From contig JAOZKQ010000166.1 of assembly GCA_029935275.1 (NCBI GenBank), forward strand, positions 1 to 5,198: a stretch of DNA of 5,198 bases. The letters are read 5' to 3'. Below, piece after piece: positions 1-5,198 of this stretch. The notes below the pieces were generated by a model. That model did not search any database. It was not told the origin of the DNA and worked only from the letters and a program-made list of their open reading frames with translations. A program made the translations under genes and the position numbers. Within the stretch, counting starts at the first letter, position 1; every line of letters begins with the position of its first letter. This DNA comes from Bacteroidales bacterium. Its GTDB lineage: Bacteria > Bacteroidota > Bacteroidia > Bacteroidales > VadinHA17.

Positions 1-814
1 CTGATTTTCTTAATTCAGGATTTGGATTCACGCACATAACAGGGATTTTTTCTTTATTAGCAATGATCTGTTGCTCATCTGCTCCCAGGGCATAGTCAGC
101 AATCCCAATGTCCCTGGTGGTCATAGTCAGGATTAAATCTGCCTTAATTTGTTTTGCAAAATCAATGGTTTCCAGGGCAAATTTCTTTTTCCCGGGCGCT
201 GAATGTATCTCAAAATCAATATTTTTGGAAGCAAAATATCTTTTTGCAAAAAGTGTGTTATTTGCCACTTTAGCTTTGAACGATTTGTCACGGGCATCCT
301 GCTTAAAGAAATAAAACTTTGTTTTATAATAATTAGCCAGATAGCTTACCCATGAATTTTTCTCTTTATTTTCCAGCCTGAAATCAATTGGGAAAACAAT
401 TTTTTCAAATTTTTTGGATTTTGGTGGTCCCTGTACAATTATAAAAGGCACTGATGAGCTCACAATTACTTTTAATGCCCAGCTACCTGTTAATTTTTGC
501 ATCCCTTTCACCCCATGTGTTCCCATAACAACAAGGTTGGCAAAGGTATCTTGTGCAACTTCCCCAATATCATGAAATATACTGCCAGTTTTTACCAGGT
601 ATCTTGGTTTGATAAAATGTTCTTTAAAAAATTTCTCAGAAATCTCTTTACATTTATTTTCAGCTTCCCGTATTTCGGATTTCTTTTTTACAATATGTAA
701 AATTATGATATCATTCTTCATCTCCTGGGAGATTACGAGTGCGTTTTCGAGTGCATAATCCCCTACTTTTGTAAAGTCATGTGGGACCAGAATAGTTTCC
801 TTTTTATTTTTCAT
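1..814 (-). CDS. Tandem universal stress protein (two UspA domains), 3' end off window
   Basis: The reverse strand reads open from an ATG at 814-812 for 271 codons to the window edge without a stop, so only a short C-terminal tail should be missing. Domain 1 (residues about 5-128) begins KKETILVPHDFT, a typical Usp beta-1 strand with the nucleotide-contacting Asp13. It ends with the phosphate-binding loop GTHGVKG...TGSW (98-112), which is GxxGx8GS, one residue shorter than the classical GxxGx9GS. Domain 2 (about 136-264) starts KIVFPIDF but has no glycine loop; instead it carries GIADYALGADEQQIIAN (237-253) and ends KIPVMCVNPNP. Family knowledge: Usp proteins are soluble cytoplasmic proteins, often ATP-binding, induced by starvation or stress. 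I infer that only domain 1 could bind nucleotide. The gene is divergent from the cyclase gene across a 73-bp spacer. No Shine-Dalgarno sequence precedes the start, which is normal for Bacteroidota. The family call is firm; the physiological role is unknown. Confidence 0.93.
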   Translation of the reverse strand, partial: MKNKKETILVPHDFTKVGDYALENALVISQEMKNDIIILHIVKKKSEIREAENKCKEISEKFFKEHFIKPRYLVKTGSIFHDIGEVAQDTFANLVVMGTHGVKGMQKLTGSWALKVIVSSSVPFIIVQGPPKSKKFEKIVFPIDFRLENKEKNSWVSYLANYYKTKFYFFKQDARDKSFKAKVANNTLFAKRYFASKNIDFEIHSAPGKKKFALETIDFAKQIKADLILTMTTRDIGIADYALGADEQQIIANKEKIPVMCVNPNPELRKS

Positions 815-834
815 AGCTTTTTTATTGGCTAGAG

Positions 835-865
835 TTTAACAACTAAAATAAATATTATATTTTTG
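835..865 (+). promoter_or_regulatory. Candidate Bacteroidota-type promoter for the cyclase gene
   Basis: The 73-bp divergent spacer (815-887) is very AT-rich. It contains TATTTTTG at 858-865, an exact match to the Bacteroidota sigma-ABfr -7 consensus TAnnTTTG. A partial -33 element, TTTA (835-838, consensus TTTG or TTG), lies 19 bp upstream, within the usual spacing. Transcription would start around 870-873, giving a leader of about 15-18 nt before the proposed TTG start at 888. I found no equally good match on the minus strand for the stress protein gene, although its promoter must lie in or near this spacer. The weak -33 box and the AT-rich background limit confidence. Confidence 0.45.
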
Positions 866-887
866 AGAATACGAAAAAATTATACTT

Positions 888-2801
888 TTGGTTTTACAAG
901 TTATTACTTTTTCTGTTAAAAAAAGCAAAATAAGATTAATTAATTTAATATTGCTTCTATTCTTTTGTGTTTTGACCATTGCTTTATCTGAGTCAATACA
1001 TGCAAGTATTGTGCCACAAATACAGCGAGTTACCATAAAATCTGATTCCTTAGTTTTTGATGATTCAGGTTCCTCAAATGATACTATACAAAGAAAGTCT
1101 TTTTTTTCAGAAGAGCTAAAAATACCTTATAAATATAACTCTATAAAGTTTTTATTAAAGGTAATAACTTCAGAAGATGCTGTTTTCTTTCAGTATTTCC
1201 TGGAAGGTTTTGATGAAAACTGGAGTAAACCGGAAGAATTTCCTGTTAAAGAATACATTAATTTGCCTCCTGGAAGGTATAATTTTTCTGTAAGGTATGT
1301 GGATGAAAATATGAATACCGGCCCGGCGGTATCCTTTCGTTTTAAAATAATCAGACCTATTTATAAAACTGCTTTAGCTTTATTGGTTTATCTTCTTGCC
1401 TTTATACTATTATTAATAATGGTGGCAAGAATTGTAGGTTATCGTTTTGCCAGAGAACGTTTCAGACTTGAAAGAATTATCAATGACCGAACTAATGCCC
1501 TTGTAAAAGAGAAGGATAAATCAGAAAACCTTTTAGCTAATGTATTGCCTAAAGATACTGCCAAAGAATTGAAAGTAAGAGGTAAGGTGGCCAGAAAAAA
1601 ATATGAGATGGCTACAGTCTTATTTTCAGATATTCAGGGTTTTACAAAGTTAGCAGAGCAAATGAATCCGGAAACCCTGATAGATGAACTGGATCATTTC
1701 TTTTTTAATTTTGATTCGGTAGTTGAAAAATATAATATTGAGAAGATCAAAACTATTGGGGATGCCTACATGTGTGCCGGGGGAATACCTGTTAAGAATA
1801 GAACCAATCCGGTAGAAGTGGTTATGGCAGCATTGGAAATGCAAAAATACATGATAGAATTGCATAAGAAGGCTAATAAGAAGAATGCAAGAATCTGGGA
1901 TATCCGAATTGGGATCCATACAGGAGCAGTAATTGCGGGTGTAGTAGGGCACAAAAAACTTTCCTATGATATATGGGGAGATACCGTAAATACAGCCAGC
2001 CGTATGGAGTCGTCCGGGGAGGCGGGCAAAATAAATATTTCGGGTTCGACATATGAACTGGTAAAAGACTTTTTTGATGCTGAATATCGTGGAAAGATGC
2101 CCGTTAAATATAAGGGGGAAATTGAAATGTATTTTGTAAAAGGTATAAAATCGGAATTTTACAGTGAGACAAGGAAAGGGCCTAATAAGAAGTTTTTTAA
2201 TCATTTGTATATGCTGAGGTTGCAAGGTTTTAAGGATATAATTATTAAAAAACTGAAAGAGGAATTGTCAGAGAAATTTTATTTTCATAACCTTGGCATG
2301 ATAGAATTTTTAGATAAAAAGATAGGCTTTATTTCTGCATCAGAGGGTGTTGATGAAGATGATATATTATTAATGAAATCTGCTGCATACTTATATGTGA
2401 CAGGTTATGTTATTGATTATGACCAGCATTTGAGCGCCGGATGTAATTTTGGAAAAGAAGTTTTGCCCGGAATCCAATATTCAGAGAGTCAAATAAAAAG
2501 AATTTGTGATCTGATAAATTCGGTTTCATCTGTTAATGAAGTGAAAAATATTAAGGACGGTATTCTGAATGACGCAATTTATCATTACCTTGGCTGTGCT
2601 GATTATATAAGTCATTCAATGAATCTGTTCCATGAGCTTAAGGAACATAAAAAAATTACTACATTGGTTGAGTGGAAGGTGGATCAGACGAGCCTGATAT
2701 CTGTGCATGAGTTTTATACAGACACCGCCAGGAAAGCCCGGGAGATTGATAAAAGTGAGCAATTAAAAAAAGTAATTCAATTAATGGAAACTAAAACATA
2801 G
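888..2801 (+). CDS. Membrane-anchored class III adenylate cyclase with Y_Y_Y domain and degenerate HD-like domain
   Basis: The predicted 637-residue protein should make cAMP from ATP at the inner membrane. Order: a hydrophobic signal anchor (about 16-34); a periplasmic stretch with a Y_Y_Y domain (about 80-155; YFLEGFDENWS and NLPPGRYNFSVRY); a second TM helix (about 158-184); a cytoplasmic coiled coil (about 187-220) with ENLLANVLPKDTAKEL; a class III cyclase domain (about 237-420); and an HD-like tail (about 445-637). Catalytic residues are visible: metal-binding Asp248 (FSDIQGF) and Asp292 (IGDAYM), adenine-selecting Lys288 and Asp361 (YDIWGD), transition-state Asn368 and Arg372 (TVNTASRM), and probably Lys409. 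Lys/Asp at the specificity positions favours ATP over GTP. The tail aligns by eye with HD phosphohydrolase motifs but lacks the HD pair. The start is uncertain: TTG 888 is the first plausible start after the in-frame TGA at 864-866, and no ATG occurs before codon 142, past the signal anchor. The aminotransferase gene follows after 51 bp and may be co-transcribed. Input signal and downstream cAMP receptor are unknown. Confidence 0.9.
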   Translation: MVLQVITFSVKKSKIRLINLILLLFFCVLTIALSESIHASIVPQIQRVTIKSDSLVFDDSGSSNDTIQRKSFFSEELKIPYKYNSIKFLLKVITSEDAVFFQYFLEGFDENWSKPEEFPVKEYINLPPGRYNFSVRYVDENMNTGPAVSFRFKIIRPIYKTALALLVYLLAFILLLIMVARIVGYRFARERFRLERIINDRTNALVKEKDKSENLLANVLPKDTAKELKVRGKVARKKYEMATVLFSDIQGFTKLAEQMNPETLIDELDHFFFNFDSVVEKYNIEKIKTIGDAYMCAGGIPVKNRTNPVEVVMAALEMQKYMIELHKKANKKNARIWDIRIGIHTGAVIAGVVGHKKLSYDIWGDTVNTASRMESSGEAGKINISGSTYELVKDFFDAEYRGKMPVKYKGEIEMYFVKGIKSEFYSETRKGPNKKFFNHLYMLRLQGFKDIIIKKLKEELSEKFYFHNLGMIEFLDKKIGFISASEGVDEDDILLMKSAAYLYVTGYVIDYDQHLSAGCNFGKEVLPGIQYSESQIKRICDLINSVSSVNEVKNIKDGILNDAIYHYLGCADYISHSMNLFHELKEHKKITTLVEWKVDQTSLISVHEFYTDTARKAREIDKSEQLKKVIQLMETKT

Positions 2802-2852
2802 GCAGGAAGTATTATTTAGAGAGTTCTGATATTAATAAAATTTATAGATACT

Positions 2853-3869
2853 ATGGAAAAAATTGACTGGAATAAATTATCTTTTGGTTATCAAAAAACA
2901 AATTATAATACGCGTTGTTATTATCGGGATAATAAATGGGGGGAAATTGAAGTTACAGGATCCGAGATTATAAATATGCATATTTCAGCTACCTGTTTGC
3001 ACTACGGGCAGGAAGCGTTTGAGGGATTAAAAGCATTTCGGGGGAAAGATGGAAGAATAAGAGTCTTTCGGTGGGATGAAAATGCTAAAAGATTAAATAC
3101 TTCGGCAGATGGTATTCGAATGGCTAATGTGCCCCAAAAACTTTTTAAAGAGATGGTATGGAAAACTATTTCTTTAAATAGTGAATTTGTTCCTCCCTAT
3201 GGTACCGGAGCGGCTTTATATATCCGCCCATTATTATTAGGAACTGGTGCTGAAATTGGTGTGAAACCTGCATCAGAGTATCTTTTTATGATTTTTGTGA
3301 CACCTGTAGGCCCGTATTTTAAGGAAGGATTGAAACCGGTAAATATGATGATAAGCAGAGATTATGATAGAGCTGCCCCACTTGGAACCGGTAATATCAA
3401 AGTGGGAGGGAACTATGCTGGAAGTTTAAATGCTATACAAAATGCGCATGATCAAAATTTTACTAATGTTGTTTTTCTTGACGCCAAAGAGAAGAAATAT
3501 ATTGATGAATGTGGTCCTGCGAACTTTTTTGCCATTAAAGATAATACCTATATTACACCCAAATCAAAATCTATTTTACCGTCTATTACAAATAAATCAC
3601 TAATTACCCTTGCTGAGGATATGGGTTTGAAAGTTGAAAGGCGAAAGGTCCCTGTGGAGGAACTGGGTACTTTTGAAGAAGCTGGGGCATGTGGTACAGC
3701 TGCAGTTATTAGCCCTATCGGGACTATTTATGATCCTGCTGCAAAAAAGACATATTCTTATTATGAAAATGAGCCTGGCCCGGTTTCTATGGAGTTGTAT
3801 AGTCGGTTAACATCTATACAATTGGGTGATACTGAAGATAAATATGGATGGGTGGAATTTGTTGATTAG
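2853..3869 (+). CDS. ilvE: Branched-chain amino acid aminotransferase (BCAT, fold-type IV PLP enzyme)
   Basis: This 338-residue cytoplasmic enzyme should interconvert leucine, isoleucine and valine with their 2-oxo acids, using glutamate/2-oxoglutarate as amino partner. It catalyses the last step of branched-chain amino acid synthesis and the first step of their breakdown. Visible family marks are HYGQEAFEGLKAF (50-62), the YIRPLLLGTG block with Arg125, the PLP-binding lysine Lys183 in GTGNIKVGGNYAGSL, Glu219 in YIDECGPANFF (expected to contact the PLP pyridine nitrogen), the phosphate-binding region LPSITNKSLITLAEDMG (242-258), and ACGTAAVISPIGTI (279-292). The length and the ending GDTEDKYGWVEFVD fit the larger class II (eukaryote-like) BCAT group rather than the shorter E. 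coli IlvE type. The ATG at 2853 puts the N-terminus where the family begins. The gene lies 51 bp after the cyclase gene with no clear terminator between. D-amino acid or ADC lyase activity is unlikely given the class II BCAT motifs. Confidence 0.95.
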   Translation: MEKIDWNKLSFGYQKTNYNTRCYYRDNKWGEIEVTGSEIINMHISATCLHYGQEAFEGLKAFRGKDGRIRVFRWDENAKRLNTSADGIRMANVPQKLFKEMVWKTISLNSEFVPPYGTGAALYIRPLLLGTGAEIGVKPASEYLFMIFVTPVGPYFKEGLKPVNMMISRDYDRAAPLGTGNIKVGGNYAGSLNAIQNAHDQNFTNVVFLDAKEKKYIDECGPANFFAIKDNTYITPKSKSILPSITNKSLITLAEDMGLKVERRKVPVEELGTFEEAGACGTAAVISPIGTIYDPAAKKTYSYYENEPGPVSMELYSRLTSIQLGDTEDKYGWVEFVD

Positions 3870-3909
3870 GTTAGGGTGTGGGCCATTTTTCGTCCTGTAA
3901 TTTATACCA

Positions 3910-3943
3910 TTTCGGGTTTATTCATTATTCTTATCTATCTTTG
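3910..3943 (+). promoter_or_regulatory. Candidate promoter for the ftsX-DUF3098-uppP cluster
   Basis: The 108-bp gap between the aminotransferase and ftsX contains TATCTTTG at 3936-3943, an exact match to the Bacteroidota -7 consensus TAnnTTTG. An imperfect -33 element, TTTCG (3910-3914), lies about 22 bp upstream. A start site near 3950 would leave a leader of roughly 28 nt before the GTG of ftsX at 3978. Because the gap is the longest between same-strand genes here, a separate transcription unit starting at this point is reasonable. No convincing intrinsic terminator for the upstream gene was found in the gap. Confidence 0.45.
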
Positions 3944-3977
3944 CATTTTTTAATCCCCACATATAAGCTTCATTCTT

Positions 3978-4856
3978 GTGAAAGGAGAAAATCCAAAATT
4001 TGAAAAGAAAAGACTTAGAAGTTCATATTTTACTTCTATTATTAGCATTTCTTTGGTTTTGTTTTTAATTGGCCTGATGGGTTTGCTTGTTTTGAATGCA
4101 AAGGTCCTTTCGGATTATGTGAAAGAAAGTTTAAATTTATCAATTATTATTAAGGATAATGTTAAGGAGGTTGAAGTAAGGCGCTTGCAGAAGAACCTTG
4201 ATGCTGCCAAATATGTAAAATATACAGAGTTTATTTCAAAAGAGCAGGCAGCTAAAGAACTCCAGGAAGAGCTGGGAGAGAACTTTATTGAATTTCTTGG
4301 TTACAACCCATTACTGGCTTCTATTGATGTTTATCTTCATGCCCCTTATGCAAATCCTGATAGCATTGTAAAGATAGAGGGTGCATTGATGGATTATTCG
4401 CTGATAAAGGAAGTTTTTTACCATGAATCTTTAATTTACCTTATTAATAAGAACATCAGAAAGATAAGCTTTATTATCCTGATTTTTTCCGGACTTCTGT
4501 TTCTGATTGCTTTAACATTAATAAACAATACAATAAGATTATCGGTATATTCAAAAAGGTTCCTGATCCACACCATGCAGTTAGTTGGGGCCACCAGGAC
4601 TTTTATTCGATGGCCTTTTATAAAGAAAAGTATTTTGCATGGAATTTTTGCTGCGTTTATTGCTATTTTATTAATTTTGGGGTCCCTTTATCTGGCGCAA
4701 AGGGACTTTCCCGAATTAATTAAAATTCAGGATATTGAAGTATTATCATTGTTATTTGCCGGAGTTATTTTTTTAGGAATTCTTTTTAATCTGATATCCA
4801 CTTTTTTTGCAGTGAATAAGTATTTAAGAATGGAGGAAGGTGATTTATACTATTAA
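3978..4856 (+). CDS. ftsX: Cell-division protein FtsX (permease-like ABC transporter subunit)
   Basis: This 292-residue inner-membrane protein matches FtsX in length, topology and motifs. A basic cytoplasmic N-terminus (FEKKRLRSSYF) precedes TM1 (about 19-41). A large periplasmic loop follows (about 42-160), containing SKEQAAKELQEELGENF and NPLLASIDVYL. TM2 is at about 161-183. A cytoplasmic segment carries the FtsX signature TIRLSVYSKRFLIHTMQLVGAT (about 185-206), followed by TM3 (about 217-239) and TM4 (about 255-279). Known role: FtsX pairs with the ATPase FtsE and transmits ATP hydrolysis to periplasmic peptidoglycan hydrolases or their activators during division. The ftsE gene is not in this window. 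The start is GTG at 3978: an in-frame stop lies at 3951-3953 and no ATG occurs between, so GTG is the best choice. The DUF3098 gene starts only 12 bp downstream, so the two are very likely co-transcribed. Confidence 0.94.
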   Translation: MKGENPKFEKKRLRSSYFTSIISISLVLFLIGLMGLLVLNAKVLSDYVKESLNLSIIIKDNVKEVEVRRLQKNLDAAKYVKYTEFISKEQAAKELQEELGENFIEFLGYNPLLASIDVYLHAPYANPDSIVKIEGALMDYSLIKEVFYHESLIYLINKNIRKISFIILIFSGLLFLIALTLINNTIRLSVYSKRFLIHTMQLVGATRTFIRWPFIKKSILHGIFAAFIAILLILGSLYLAQRDFPELIKIQDIEVLSLLFAGVIFLGILFNLISTFFAVNKYLRMEEGDLYY

Positions 4857-4868
4857 CAGTTTTTAAGT

Positions 4869-5135
4869 ATGGCTTTAAGTGAAAAATTAAAACAAAAGAA
4901 TGAAAATTTTGCATTGAAAAAAGACAATTATGTTTTTCTTGCAATAGGTTTTGTAATTATTATTATTGGATTTCTGCTTATGATTGGTGGAAAATCTGAG
5001 GATCCTAAAGGATTTAGTGAGGCAATCTTTAGCTTTAGGCGAATTACCCTGGCACCAATCATCGTTCTTTTTGGGTTCTCTTTTGAAATTTGGGCAATTA
5101 TGCGGAAGCCGAAGTCAAAAAATCAGGATGCCTGA
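4869..5135 (+). CDS. DUF3098 family small two-TM membrane protein
   Basis: This is an 88-residue protein with a charged N-terminus (KLKQKNENFALKKDN), TM1 (about 21-40, rich in Ile/Gly/Phe), a short polar loop (GKSEDPKGFSEAIFSFRR, 41-58), TM2 (about 59-77) and a basic tail (MRKPKSKNQDA). Both ends should be cytoplasmic by the positive-inside tendency, though the FSFRR next to TM2 makes this uncertain. The pattern matches DUF3098, a family of unknown function found in Bacteroidota beside ftsX and uppP. It begins 12 bp after ftsX and ends 32 bp before the uppP start, so it belongs to that envelope operon. I infer a role alongside division or cell-wall precursor recycling from position only; nothing catalytic is visible. 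The ATG at 4869 has no Shine-Dalgarno sequence. Confidence 0.85.
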   Translation: MALSEKLKQKNENFALKKDNYVFLAIGFVIIIIGFLLMIGGKSEDPKGFSEAIFSFRRITLAPIIVLFGFSFEIWAIMRKPKSKNQDA

Positions 5136-5167
5136 ATTTTCTTGAATATTTCTAAATATTTTATTTT

Positions 5168-5198
5168 ATGAATTGGATTGAAGCTTTAATCCTTGGGA
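5168..5198 (+). CDS. uppP: Undecaprenyl-diphosphatase UppP (BacA), 5' end only
   Basis: Only ten full codons are present, reading MNWIEALILG from the ATG at 5168 to the window edge. This matches the strongly conserved N-terminus of UppP/BacA proteins, which usually start M-x-W-x-x-A-x-x-L-G before the first catalytic loop. The family is an integral membrane phosphatase that converts undecaprenyl diphosphate to undecaprenyl phosphate, recycling the lipid carrier for peptidoglycan and other envelope polymers, and gives bacitracin tolerance. Its place after ftsX and DUF3098 is the gene order expected in Bacteroidota, which supports the call despite the short stretch. The catalytic residues lie outside the window. 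Confidence 0.8.
   Translation, partial: MNWIEALILG

Noticed and set aside
108..700. Two short plus-strand open frames (68 and 67 codons) at 108-314 and 497-700
   Set aside because: They lie wholly antisense to the well-supported universal stress protein gene and resemble no known protein.
836..1036. A 66-codon minus-strand open frame over the start of the cyclase gene
   Set aside because: It overlaps the cyclase signal-anchor codons and the divergent promoter region, and no family pattern is visible.
1100..1107. Run of eight T within the cyclase coding region as a possible phase-variable tract
   Set aside because: The frame is intact through it, and an 8-T run is unremarkable at this base composition. 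There is no evidence of length variation.
1650..2225. A 191-codon minus-strand open frame, and a shorter one at 1766-1954
   Set aside because: They are antisense to the conserved cyclase catalytic domain, and their translations look like shadow sequence rich in Cys, His, Ile and Phe with no recognisable motif.
3877..3961. Complementary pair TGTGGG (3877-3882) and CCCACA (3956-3961) flanking the gap before ftsX
   Set aside because: The arms are only 6 bp and about 73 bp apart with no supporting inner pairing, so this is probably chance.
5144..5159. Inverted repeat AATATTT-CT-AAATATT between DUF3098 and uppP as a terminator
   Set aside because: The stem is A/T only with a 2-nt loop, too weak for an intrinsic terminator and likely by chance in AT-rich DNA. 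The flanking genes look co-transcribed.

Overview
The window looks like an ordinary chromosomal stretch from a member of the Bacteroidota, probably class Bacteroidia. The evidence is AT-rich DNA, translation starts without Shine-Dalgarno sequences, two matches to the Bacteroidota -7 promoter consensus TAnnTTTG, a two-domain universal stress protein of the type common in that phylum, and the ftsX / DUF3098 / uppP gene order typical of it. No mobile element, CRISPR array, tRNA or rRNA is visible.

Layout. Positions 1-814 (minus strand) hold nearly all of a tandem universal stress protein gene whose 3' end lies off the left edge. A 73-bp divergent spacer with a candidate promoter separates it from a plus-strand gene (888-2801, TTG start) for a membrane-anchored class III adenylate cyclase. 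That protein has a short periplasmic Y_Y_Y domain and a C-terminal domain that resembles an HD phosphohydrolase but lacks most metal-binding residues. After 51 bp comes a fold-type IV branched-chain aminotransferase (2853-3869). A 108-bp gap with a second candidate promoter leads to ftsX (3978-4856), a small two-TM DUF3098 protein (4869-5135) and the first ten codons of uppP (from 5168).

How the genes fit together. The last three genes form a cell-envelope cluster: FtsX regulates peptidoglycan hydrolysis at division, UppP recycles the undecaprenyl lipid carrier, and the DUF3098 protein is an uncharacterised membrane partner by context only. The aminotransferase is housekeeping amino-acid metabolism. 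The cyclase and the divergently transcribed stress protein may both concern signalling or stress adaptation, but a functional link is inferred from adjacency alone.

The most interesting item is the cyclase. Its catalytic site appears intact with adenylate-type specificity residues. It also carries a compact periplasmic sensor without the usual beta-propeller, and an apparently dead HD-like domain that may act as a regulatory module. I see no strong evidence for a wholly new multi-gene system here.
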